NCBI GenBank assembly: GCA_964461135.1
Contig: CAYWTB010000052.1
Location: 1 to 31,279 of the forward strand
Length of the DNA stretch: 31,279 nucleotides
Source: RQOF01 sp964461135
GTDB lineage: Bacteria > Calditrichota > Calditrichia > RBG-13-44-9
Direction of reading: 5' to 3'
Below, piece by piece: positions 1 through 7,658 of this stretch. Positions within the stretch are counted from its first letter, which is position 1. Every line of letters starts with the position of its first letter. Under the pieces are notes generated by a model, which had not been told where the DNA came from, did not search any database, and was given only the letters and a program-made list of their open reading frames with translations. The position numbers were made by a program, and so were the translations under genes.

Positions 1-469
1 TCCATTTCTTTTATAAGTTCATTACTTTAGCAACTCTTTTTTAGAAGAACCAAAAATAAAAATTCCAAAATTTATTTTTCAATAGTATCAGGCTGAAGGT
101 CAGAACAAGAAACAGAAAGACCCGCTTGAAATGTACTCGCTGCATCTTCTTTCAATGCTGTTTATTTCTTTGCCGTCCACCGGGTCAATAAACTATTAAA
201 ATTGCAGGAAAACATCTTAAGAAAAGTAGGAAAATCACACAGAAATATTCATGACTTCCGCATGCCCCAATATAAAAAATGTCCAACCACTTCATCAAAT
301 ATACATTCAATCCAACCCATGTTCCGGTTTTCACTACCGGAAAATTACACGCTTCTATCGGAGAATAATAAATGCAGAAGCGGGCGTTCAGAGACATTTA
401 ATAATGACGCATTATTAATTTTTAAGAATCCGAATTTTGCAGTCTGACCGATGAAGATCTGAGTAATTT
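1..469. other. AT-rich stretch without a convincing gene
   Basis: No reading frame here looks like a conserved protein. The two frames of 70-80 codons on either strand lack a ribosome binding site and have no recognisable composition or motif. A tentative 34-codon minus-strand frame (41 to 145, ATG start) would encode a short hydrophobic peptide (MQRVHFKRVFLFLVL at its start), but its only purine-rich stretch abuts the start codon, so I do not call it. The stretch lies downstream of the minus-strand metalloprotease-like gene that ends at 470. Confidence 0.5.
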
Positions 470-1252
470 CTATCCGATACCACAGGTCAATAAGCGATTC
501 AGGATGATTAAACCTATGGTCAAAATCAGAAGATGAACAGATATTTTCTTTTCAATATGGGAATTATGAACTGGTAAATTTCCGGCTTTGAGGATCCTTC
601 CGTAGGCGCTTAGAATCACGAAAGAACTGGTTGCCGGATAAATGGCACTTAGTGTCACCTGCAAGGGAAAAGCAAGTACGGTATTTACCACACCGCCTGC
701 TAAAATCGGATAAAACATAATACAGTTTACAAATTTTCTTCTTTCGGACAAGTTCAGCCCGGCCGGCATAAATGCGGAAAAATATTTACCAACTTTAATG
801 ACAATGATTATAAGGATGGAGATACCTACTATAGAGATTAATACCCGGGAAAAAAAGTGCATGCCCAGAAGTTCGGCAACCTTCCCGGTATCACCTGCAC
901 TTGACAGTGGCGTGAGCATCAGGTAACCGAAGAAATTAACAAAACCCAGCAAACTCATCCAGAGAAAAAGCAGTTCCTTGTTACCATTATTCTGCCTTTT
1001 GAGTAAAATGATTCCAAAAATGATTCCCTGGACAAGACTGAACAGCGGTCCTGCCAGGGCGGAAATAATTTTTACCTGAATACTTAATTGCTGATCGGGT
1101 ATTTGAACATAATTATGAAACAATTCGGGATGGGCACCAAAAAAATAATATGAGATGAAATGTCCGAACTCATGAAAAAGCGTAGTTAACTGAAAAGCCG
1201 ACAGGAAAGCCAGGATGGAATTGTATAAAACATTTCTAAAAAATATTTTCAT
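470..1252 (-). CDS. M50-like integral membrane zinc metalloprotease homologue
   Basis: A 260-residue, strongly hydrophobic protein with about six predicted membrane segments. The first segment ends in HEFGH (residues 27-31), the HExxH zinc-binding signature with both histidines and the glutamate intact. This is followed by SALAGPLFS (64-72), which resembles the conserved AGP segment of site-2-type (M50) proteases. The classical third-ligand motif (NPDG or LDGG) is not obvious; D121 in SSAGDTGK could serve instead. The ATG start has no clear Shine-Dalgarno site. Two more small membrane protein genes lie upstream on the same strand, 100 and 400 bp away. Known M50 enzymes cleave peptides inside the membrane. 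That this protein does so, and what it cleaves, is inference. It could also be an inactive relative. Confidence 0.7.
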   Translation of the reverse strand: MKIFFRNVLYNSILAFLSAFQLTTLFHEFGHFISYYFFGAHPELFHNYVQIPDQQLSIQVKIISALAGPLFSLVQGIIFGIILLKRQNNGNKELLFLWMSLLGFVNFFGYLMLTPLSSAGDTGKVAELLGMHFFSRVLISIVGISILIIIVIKVGKYFSAFMPAGLNLSERRKFVNCIMFYPILAGGVVNTVLAFPLQVTLSAIYPATSSFVILSAYGRILKAGNLPVHNSHIEKKISVHLLILTIGLIILNRLLTCGIG

Positions 1253-1352
1253 ATGAGTCTTTTTGAAATAAACCCACCTTCATTTATATCTGTACCGTAA
1301 CATAAGTCGACGATCCTTATTTTTCAGGTTGCGCTGTTCCGTATCACTGGAA

Positions 1353-1508
1353 TCAGGAATTATAAATTTCAGAAGTCAGATTTATAAACCAAACCGGTCG
1401 TTCCAGGACCACATATATTAATATCAGAGTCACAATAGGTATGGGAATAATCATGTCTGTAACAGCTAATATGATTAAGTAAAGCAGAATCTTTTTTTTT
1501 AATTTCAA
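1353..1508 (-). CDS. Small membrane protein (51 aa), TTG start
   Basis: A short frame with a TTG start at 1508 preceded by a good ribosome binding site (CAGGT, five bases upstream), ending at TGA 1353-1355. The 51-residue product has a basic N-terminus (MKLKKK), a hydrophobic first half (residues 7-34) with the sequence IIPIPIV in the middle, then the amphipathic tail ERPVWFINLTSEIYNS. The regular membrane-protein composition, the well-spaced ribosome binding site and the position between two same-strand membrane protein genes argue that it is real. The PIPIVTLILIYVVLERPVWF pattern reminds me of a short, poorly characterised family seen in other bacteria, but that is from memory. Function unknown. 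Confidence 0.6.
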   Translation of the reverse strand: MKLKKKILLYLIILAVTDMIIPIPIVTLILIYVVLERPVWFINLTSEIYNS

Positions 1509-1512
1509 TTTT

Positions 1513-1517
1513 ACCTG
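1513..1517 (-). promoter_or_regulatory. Ribosome binding site that supports the TTG start at 1508
   Basis: Read on the minus strand this is CAGGT, within GGGGCAGGTAAAATTG. It sits about five bases before TTG and is the main reason for choosing that start. Confidence 0.5.
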
Positions 1518-1652
1518 CCCCGTTTAACAAAGGTGACCCAATGATTCGTTCAATTAACCGAATATCGATGCCAAATAACTTTTTGAATATTCACCATTAT
1601 GATCCAAGGCAAAATTCATCAGCATTAAATTTGAATAGATGAAATATCCTAA

Positions 1653-1994
1653 TTATCCTGCATCAGCCGGTGCTTTAACTTCTTCAATCCGGCCAATTTC
1701 TTCCAGTGTAAATCTGATACCTCCCAGCTTGATGGATAAGAGGTTGTAACAGAGAGCGATGATTACATTAATAATAGTTCCGAAAACTGCATAAAATACG
1801 GGTATAAGGATGACAAAAAAACCCCCGAAAAATCTGAACATTCCCAATTGTGGCGGCCCTGTTTCCGGCAGGAAATTACTGATGACTGACATAATAATAC
1901 CAAAGGGCAGAAAGAAAATCAAACTTAATATTAGGAACATGAGAAAAGAAAATAAGGCCACGGTTCCCAAATCAATTTTCCTGAGCTGATACAT
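1653..1994 (-). CDS. Small membrane protein, DUF3566-like
   Basis: A 113-residue protein with a short cytosolic N-terminus (MYQLRKIDLGTVA), one long hydrophobic segment (about 12-40), a glycine/proline loop, a second hydrophobic region (about 50-90), then a soluble charged tail (LEEIGRIEEVKAPADAG). The IDLGTVA start, the two helices and the LLSIKLGGIRFTLEE end fit small proteins annotated as DUF3566-like transmembrane proteins in FCB-group genomes. The ATG start has a clear ribosome binding site (GAGGAA) five to six bases upstream. It is the first of three minus-strand membrane protein genes (1994 down to 470), which may be co-transcribed. Function unknown. Confidence 0.7.
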   Translation of the reverse strand: MYQLRKIDLGTVALFSFLMFLILSLIFFLPFGIIMSVISNFLPETGPPQLGMFRFFGGFFVILIPVFYAVFGTIINVIIALCYNLLSIKLGGIRFTLEEIGRIEEVKAPADAG

Positions 1995-2247
1995 AATTTC
2001 CTCACTTTTTGTTTTTAATGAATCAGATTATTTAGACAAACTTCATACTACCGGATTTATAAGACATTTTTCCCTTTCTGACAGGGCCGTTCCAGCCTGT
2101 TTAAGCGGCCACGGAAACAGCAGGAATAATGAAATATAACTGTTAAATAACTCAAATCAATTTCTTTATCTTATTGTGCTGACAGGTGATATCGGAGAAT
2201 TATCTTTTCAGGCATATCCATCGGTTTTTCCTCATGTTCGTTTAAAA

Positions 2248-4143
2248 TCATTCAATATGCAACATATCATTCATCGAATCAGCATCCACAAAAATTCTGT
2301 TCAGCAGTTCCACGGAACTGATTTTTCTGGCAGCTGGTTTTTCAGTGAGGTAATCTGTTATGTTGTCTCTCCAGACCATTGCACCGATATGAATCGTGTC
2401 GGTTCCACCATCTGCATAGTTGATCTGCAGGTCTATGGGTACCGGGTAATGACCCTTTTTCTCCACAGTTATCCGGTAGGTATTATTCTCCAGCTGAATT
2501 TCTTTCAGGGCCAGATCCGCATAACCATATTCGAAAAACCATGGTTGAATGAGCCAGTCCAGATTCTGTCCGGTGACATTCATGAAGGTGAAAAACAGAT
2601 CATAAGGCATGGGATGTTTGCCATGCCAGCGCATCATGAATTCCTGCAGGGCTTTCTTAAACAATTCATCCCCCAGCACATCCCTCAGAATTAGAAAGAA
2701 GACCGCCGGTTTCACATAGGAATTGAAAAGATAAACCGGTCTTTTAAGGTAATCCGATACAACAAATATGGGGACATCAATAAAATCACCCATGTGATTT
2801 TTATAGTCATCGTAAAAAGACAACCGGGCTTCCCCGGGAGAATCAAGTGCCTCAACCATCAGGTAAGTTCCGAAAGTGGTCAGTCCCTCATCCATCCAGG
2901 CATACAGAGTCTCATTCATCCCCATATAGAACGGAAAATAGGAATGAAAAATTTCATGCAGGGTTACTCGCAGGGTGGCATGAGAATTCTCATAGGACAG
3001 CAGGTTGACCATCATGGGATATTCCATTTCATCCAGGGCATTAAAAATTGTTATGCGGGGAAATGGGAAAGGAACACCGGGAACATCAGCAGACATGAAT
3101 TCCGCCCCTTTCCGGGCGATGCCTGCCACTTCATAGAAATCTGCTGAATTTTTATTATAGGCAGCATTTATCATCACTCTGCGGTCGGAATTTTTATGGA
3201 CTGGCAGGCTGGTGGCGTCCCACAGGTAATGATTGCTGACAGCAAATGCAAAATCGGACACGTTGTCCGCCCGAAATTTCCAGATATTTTTCTGGTTATG
3301 AGAGGTAATGTCTTTATTCAAATAATCGGTGGAATCAATTATGTGAATAATTGAATCTGATGATAGAGACAACTGATAACGCCGGTAATATTTTTCGGTT
3401 AACACCGAGTCCGGATTCTGAAGTTCTCCGCTTGCCCATATAATGAAATCCCGGGGAACGGTCACAGCCGCATCAAAATTACCGAAATCATTGTAAAATT
3501 CAACACCTCCGGTGTAATTAAAATTATTCCAGCCGTTAACATCATCATAGACTGCGATCCGGGGAAAAAAGTATGCAATGAAAAAACCGGAGGAGTCCAC
3601 TGCACCGGTACGAATATGGGACCCTTTATTCATAGTATATTGCCAGGATACCTGCATTGTTAATGTGTCAGCGGGAGGGAGGAAGGAAGGTAATTTGATT
3701 GTGATGCTGCTGTGTCCGCGCTCCTCTGCTTCGCTTCCGTAAGACAGATCAAGGTCATTATTATTTATGCTCACTTTTTGAAGGATTACCCCTTCACTTT
3801 CCTCTTCATAATCTACATCATAATCACGGGCGTTTCCTCTTTTGAAAAGATCCGGGAACAGGTGGAGAACCAGATCTCTCAGGGTATCGGGACTGTTATT
3901 ATAATAGGTAATTTCCTCGGCACCCTGCAACAAACGGGTAACAGGATCAAATTCCACATCTATTTTGTAATCAGCCCGGTTCTGCCAGTAAAGGCTCCCG
4001 GGAGTTCCATCCCGTGAGCGGGTATTATTTACATAAGCTTTTTGAATATTAAGCGGAATATAGAGATCGGATGATTGCGCTCCCACACTATGTACAACTC
4101 CTATAAAAACCATTGTTATAACGGGAATAAAGCAGCTTTTCAT
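2248..4143 (-). CDS. Exported M1-family zinc metallopeptidase (aminopeptidase-like)
   Basis: A 631-residue protein with a signal peptide (residues 1-22, ending SVGAQ), so it is expected in the periplasm or outside the cell. The gluzincin active site is complete: HEIFH at 396-400 followed after 18 residues by E419 in WMDEG, matching the M1 pattern HExxH-x18-E. An upstream DEMEYP (371-376) corresponds to the GxMEN/GGMEYP substrate-binding motif, though its first residues differ from GAMEN. The N-terminal 60-270 region has the beta-saddle features of M1 enzymes (for example LVLHLFPDLF near 91-100). The family removes N-terminal amino acids from peptides; specificity cannot be read here. The ATG start has AAAGG eight bases upstream. 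A repeat-rich gap precedes it, so it is probably transcribed alone. Confidence 0.9.
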   Translation of the reverse strand: MKSCFIPVITMVFIGVVHSVGAQSSDLYIPLNIQKAYVNNTRSRDGTPGSLYWQNRADYKIDVEFDPVTRLLQGAEEITYYNNSPDTLRDLVLHLFPDLFKRGNARDYDVDYEEESEGVILQKVSINNNDLDLSYGSEAEERGHSSITIKLPSFLPPADTLTMQVSWQYTMNKGSHIRTGAVDSSGFFIAYFFPRIAVYDDVNGWNNFNYTGGVEFYNDFGNFDAAVTVPRDFIIWASGELQNPDSVLTEKYYRRYQLSLSSDSIIHIIDSTDYLNKDITSHNQKNIWKFRADNVSDFAFAVSNHYLWDATSLPVHKNSDRRVMINAAYNKNSADFYEVAGIARKGAEFMSADVPGVPFPFPRITIFNALDEMEYPMMVNLLSYENSHATLRVTLHEIFHSYFPFYMGMNETLYAWMDEGLTTFGTYLMVEALDSPGEARLSFYDDYKNHMGDFIDVPIFVVSDYLKRPVYLFNSYVKPAVFFLILRDVLGDELFKKALQEFMMRWHGKHPMPYDLFFTFMNVTGQNLDWLIQPWFFEYGYADLALKEIQLENNTYRITVEKKGHYPVPIDLQINYADGGTDTIHIGAMVWRDNITDYLTEKPAARKISSVELLNRIFVDADSMNDMLHIE

Positions 4144-4232
4144 GGATTTTACCTTTCTCTATACAAACGGCTTGTCATGAGATCAGAATAATGTATGGGT
4201 ATGAACGGAAAAAGGCAAGATTAAAGATGAAG

Positions 4233-4269
4233 GCCTGTCTGGTCCGTCACGTCCTTGTGCCGGACAGGC
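4233..4269. repeat. Imperfect hairpin next to the heptamer element
   Basis: GCCTGTCTGG (4233-4242) faces CCGGACAGGC (4260-4269). The stem has ten pairs, one of which would be a G-U wobble in RNA, with a 17-base loop. It lies immediately before the first heptamer array and may be part of the same element. Confidence 0.55.
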
Positions 4270-4275
4270 ACCGGG

Positions 4276-4613
4276 AGGTGACAGGATGAAAGATTAAGGC
4301 TGAGGGACAAAGTCGCAAGGCTAAAGGATAAGGGATAAAGGACAAAAGACCCGTAGCGCATAGCGGTAAGCGCGCGTCTTGCCGCCCGTCTGGACGGCTT
4401 TGCCGGACTGGCCGGACAAGCGTGGCGTAAAAAATTAGGTTCTGGGTCTCAGGTAACAGGTTTTAAAAATGTAAAGAAATTAATATTCTTTGAATTCGTG
4501 TTAATTCGTGAAATTCGTGGACAAAAAAATAGTGTAGTTTCCGCTAGGCGCTATGCGCCATGCCTGGAACCTGATAACGGGGCCTTGTTCCTTGTGCCTT
4601 TAGCCTTGAGCCT
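4276..4613. repeat. Composite extragenic element of inverted heptamer arrays
   Basis: On the plus strand, 4276-4352 divides into eleven consecutive heptamers of the loose consensus AGGNTAA (for example AGGCTAA at 4318, AGGATAA at 4325). Next come three units like ATAGCGG (4353-4373), a GC-rich stretch with the small palindrome CCGTCTGGACGG (4386-4397), and four units like AGGTTCT (4437-4464). After a 49-bp ATTCGTG repeat, the same families return on the opposite strand: NATAGCG units at 4542-4562, AGGTTCC at 4566-4572, and AGGCTAA-type units at 4579-4613. Exact inverted pairs include CAAGGCTAAAGG (4316-4327 against 4597-4608) and GCGCATAGCG (4356-4365 against 4549-4558). It fills the gap between two minus-strand genes and has no coding frame. 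Confidence 0.8.
4481..4529 (+). repeat. 49-bp ATTCGTG repeat, copy 1
   Basis: Three ATTCGTG units (spaced 10 and 9 bases) flanked by TAATATTCTT on the left and a run of A on the right. It aligns without gaps to 8742-8790 with 44 of 49 positions identical. It sits at the centre of the heptamer element, between its left and right arms. Confidence 0.85.
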
Positions 4614-4630
4614 TTTCCGGTTTTCTGCCC

Positions 4631-5299
4631 TTATTTTATAGCGCGTTCGAAATAACCTTCCAGTACATCCACCAGGGCCAGGTCCATATCAGCTGCAAAA
4701 CCTGCCATATCCGGGTTTTGGGTAGTTGCAGCCTTAATCATGCCTGCAATCATGGTGTGCATCACATCCCGCAATCCATGTTCATCCAGCCGGCCCTCAA
4801 TAGCCAGCCATTGCCGCTGTGCTTCCTCGGCGGTTTCCTGTATTGCTGCCCAGTCAGGAGACGGGGCGTGTAGCAGTACATTCGTTCTAAAACCGGCATA
4901 GTCCAGCATCGAAACCGCAACCGGTGCAACCATTGCTTCCGGGGCGAGGGATTGGACCAGCAACCGGTAGGCTTCCACCGCATTCATGGCAACTGCCTCA
5001 TTGTCTCTCAACTTAAGGGCTATCCTGATAGAGTCAATTTGGGTGGTCAGATCACGCCATACCTCAATGGGTATTACTTCGTTCACCCCTGCTGCCTGAT
5101 CATCCCAGATCTGGATAACCCGGTTCATTCCCTGGCTGTTTCCGGCCAGGGCATATTCAATCAGGTCTTCGAATTGCGAAGCGGCAGACAGCAGAATTTC
5201 ATTGTCTTGACTTACTTGTATAACGGCGTTTCCGGCTGTTAATATACCGGTCAAAAAGAGAATCACTAATGAAGTGGATATTATCATTTTGCCGTTCAT
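4631..5299 (-). CDS. Exported alpha-helical protein of unknown function
   Basis: I do not recognise this 222-residue protein. It starts with a signal peptide (MNGKMIISTSLVILFLTG, cleavage near residue 23). The rest is predicted almost wholly helical, with many alanines, many acidic residues and evenly spaced tryptophans (W65, W81, W150, W164). There is no cysteine, so no heme CxxCH and no lipobox. A VSMLDYAGF segment (129-137) separates two helical halves. The start at 5299 is chosen over an in-frame codon at 5338 because AAGGAGGT lies five bases before it, the strongest ribosome binding site in the window, which suggests high expression. The gene stands alone: a heptamer repeat element lies downstream and a 412-bp gap upstream. 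It could be a periplasmic helical-bundle binding protein, but that is a guess. Confidence 0.75.
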   Translation of the reverse strand: MNGKMIISTSLVILFLTGILTAGNAVIQVSQDNEILLSAASQFEDLIEYALAGNSQGMNRVIQIWDDQAAGVNEVIPIEVWRDLTTQIDSIRIALKLRDNEAVAMNAVEAYRLLVQSLAPEAMVAPVAVSMLDYAGFRTNVLLHAPSPDWAAIQETAEEAQRQWLAIEGRLDEHGLRDVMHTMIAGMIKAATTQNPDMAGFAADMDLALVDVLEGYFERAIK

Positions 5300-5711
5300 A
5301 GAGGACCTCCTTATATTTTTATATTCCGGTAATTTCAAGAAACCGGGCTACAGATTAAATAGCGTTATAGGTTGTTATACTGTTTAATTCACAAAATTCG
5401 GACCCCATCTCAACTACCACTCCCTGTAAAACATTTTATTTCAATCCGTACAGGATTGCAATATTCAAAATTCAGTCTTTTCAAGGCATATTCCCGCCGG
5501 GCAGCTTCCGGATCACTTTCATGCAAATGATTGTCAGTTCCGCATGATCCTCTAATTTCACAAAATAAATACCAACACTTCAAGTTATATTTAGCATTTT
5601 ATAAACTTTTGCCCCATATTCCGGACTCACATGTATTGATTTCATTAACCATCTTTTTTAATAACGGGTAAAATTTTTATTCATTTTCGATCAGGTGCCG
5701 AATAATATTCT
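5300..5711. other. Intergenic stretch, no feature beyond the ribosome binding site
   Basis: AT-rich sequence between the helical exported protein and the sorting-domain protein, both on the minus strand. It should contain the promoter of the gene starting at 5299 and the end of the transcript from 7244. I see no coding frame, heptamer array or strong hairpin. Confidence 0.5.
5305..5312 (-). promoter_or_regulatory. Strong Shine-Dalgarno site that sets the start at 5299
   Basis: Reads AAGGAGGT on the minus strand, five bases before ATG. It is notable because most genes here have weak or no such sites. Confidence 0.8.
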
Positions 5712-7244
5712 TTATCTGATTAAAAACATTTTATGGCTTTGAATTTTATCTGCGCTTTCCAGCCGGTAAAAGTAGATCCCGGAAGCCAGTGTGGCTGCAT
5801 CAAAAACAATTTCATGTTTTCCTGCTATCTGGTAAGTATTAACCAGCGTTTGTATTTTTGCGCCGGAAATATCATATACGGTCAGCACCACATGAGATGA
5901 CCTGTTCAAATGGTAAATGATTTTCGTTTGTGGATTAAAGGGATTGGGATAATTTTGATAAAGGACGATCTGGTCCGGATACTGCAATTCTGCCGGATCC
6001 TGAAAGGCTGAGGGATTTTGCCATTGAGCTATATTGGACCATATGTCAAAGCGTGTCCCGTCAGCGCGGTTATCCATCCATGCACTGTAAATATGATTGC
6101 CCACCATTACAACAAAAGGTGCCCTCTGGTCATAATCTGAATTGGCCGGAATTAAAAAATTACTACCATAGGGGGTGCCGTCGGCCAGAAAAAGCCGGGC
6201 AAAAATATCCGATTCCTGACCCGTATCTTGTTCCCACACTATAACAAAATTACCGTTTTCATTGATGGAAATCTCCGGATCGAATTTCCCGTTGGTGTCC
6301 AAATTCTCAGTGACTTTAAAATTTGAGCCGGCCGGGGACCCATCTTCCCGGAAACACTGGGCATAAACATTTACAAAATTTCCCCGGTGGTCCACCCAGC
6401 AGATGACGAAATCGCCCGATCTCCCCATATCGATTGCCGGATAATCAGGATAAGTTTCATCAGCATCATCCACGGTAAAAAAGTCATCCAGAGGTTCACC
6501 GTTTTCATTAAAGTGCTGCCCGACGATATGAAAAGAATAGGCATCTACAGCTGCAACCACAAAGCGACCTGAGTCATCCAGTGCCACTGCACATTCCCCT
6601 TCGGCGGGCATGCCGGGCTGGTCAAACACCTTAAAATTATTCCCGGCCGGAGTGCCGCCTGGGGTAAAACGCTGGGCATAAATTTTTTGGGAATTATCCC
6701 GAGAGTCGTGCCAGGCAATGACAAATTCACCACGGGAATTGATAGCAACATCGGGAAAATACTGTTTCGCATCAGTGGTGTCATCATTAACCTGAATCTT
6801 GTCTCCCCTGGGAGTTCCGTCGGACTGGAAAGAGCGCACATACAAATCTTTATTCAGATCCTGAACTTCAATCCACACCACCACAAAATCCCCCAGCAAA
6901 TTCACCGCTATTGCAGGATAGGTTTGAGCAGTGTTTGAAGTATCCCGATAAATTTGAAAATTTTCTGCTATGGCCACCCCGGTAGTTGTGTATAATTGAC
7001 CATAGATTCTCGGCTGATAAGGACTATTATCCAGCCATACCACTTTATAATTGCCCAGGCTGTCCGCACCCAGTGTGGGCATGAATTGATCTGCAACAGC
7101 AGGTCCTGAATTCTGATTAACCTGGAAATCGGATACAATAATCTGGGAAAAGGCTGAAGACCAGCCTGTGGTAATGCAGGCGGCTAAAAATGCAGTGAAG
7201 AATATTCTCAAAATCGTCTTATGTTCTTGCACTTTACACCCCAA
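5712..7244 (-). CDS. Secreted predicted seven-bladed propeller protein with T9SS type A sorting domain
   Basis: A 510-residue protein with an N-terminal signal peptide (hydrophobic core about residues 11-32, ending SSAFSQ). Residues 60 to about 400 hold seven repeats of some 55 residues, each with a core like GDFVVVW followed by a loop and IYAQRF..DGTP.G.NF.V. Seven such blades fit a beta-propeller. The last 82 residues (from YQNYPNPFNP at 429) are a type IX secretion sorting domain, used in FCB bacteria to carry proteins across the outer membrane and anchor or release them. The first codon is TTG at 7244 with no ribosome binding site. GTG at 7232 after GGGGTG is an equally good start, giving MQEHKTILR. 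The ligand is unknown, and the secretion machinery is not in this window. Confidence 0.85.
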   Translation of the reverse strand: MGCKVQEHKTILRIFFTAFLAACITTGWSSAFSQIIVSDFQVNQNSGPAVADQFMPTLGADSLGNYKVVWLDNSPYQPRIYGQLYTTTGVAIAENFQIYRDTSNTAQTYPAIAVNLLGDFVVVWIEVQDLNKDLYVRSFQSDGTPRGDKIQVNDDTTDAKQYFPDVAINSRGEFVIAWHDSRDNSQKIYAQRFTPGGTPAGNNFKVFDQPGMPAEGECAVALDDSGRFVVAAVDAYSFHIVGQHFNENGEPLDDFFTVDDADETYPDYPAIDMGRSGDFVICWVDHRGNFVNVYAQCFREDGSPAGSNFKVTENLDTNGKFDPEISINENGNFVIVWEQDTGQESDIFARLFLADGTPYGSNFLIPANSDYDQRAPFVVMVGNHIYSAWMDNRADGTRFDIWSNIAQWQNPSAFQDPAELQYPDQIVLYQNYPNPFNPQTKIIYHLNRSSHVVLTVYDISGAKIQTLVNTYQIAGKHEIVFDAATLASGIYFYRLESADKIQSHKMFLIR

Positions 7245-7658
7245 TAAATTTGTTTTATTGAAGAAGGTTGTAACGGTTTACTGCTCTGTTTTATCCGGAA
7301 AAGTATATTAAGTCATAACCAAGGTATACCATAAATTTTATAAAATTGAATATTAATAAATATACTATCTTGCGGGCGTGTTTTCCGATTAAGCCTTAAC
7401 AGATGATTCATCTCTCTTCTCATTGATCAATAATTATATCCTTAAAATATTTCTGGAGCAAAGAAAACAATCATTAAAAAATTATTCCCAAGCCATTTTT
7501 TTGATATGCTTCATCCTGAAGCGGTCCCTATTTCCTCACCCCTTTAATCAACCCCGGTCAACAATCAAGGTCAGGTTGAGACGTAATTCTTCCTCTGTAG
7601 AATTACAGGCAATCCGGATTATGAATAATTACATGTCCTGGTTTAAATAGTAGGATGC
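7245..7658. other. Intergenic stretch without recognised features
   Basis: AT-rich gap between two minus-strand genes. A 75-codon plus-strand frame (7423-7650) starts with TTG, lacks a ribosome binding site and has no protein-like pattern, so I do not call it. The promoter of the propeller protein should lie near its 3' neighbour at 7245-7330, but I cannot point to boxes. Confidence 0.45.

Noticed and set aside
41..145. 34-codon minus-strand frame for a hydrophobic peptide
   Set aside because: Too short to judge without homologues, and the purine stretch touches the start codon.
2176..4017. Plus-strand frames of 100-170 codons opposite the M1 peptidase gene
   Set aside because: They are antisense to a clear gene with intact catalytic residues, and have no ribosome binding sites or family features.
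4386..4417. Rho-independent terminator in the GC-rich part of the 4.3-kb element
   Set aside because: CCGTCTGGACGG and the two GCCGGAC units have no T-run after them, and neither strand has a gene ending close by.
4233..4613. CRISPR array
   Set aside because: Repeats are seven bases long, degenerate, without spacers, and occur on both strands; no cas gene is present.
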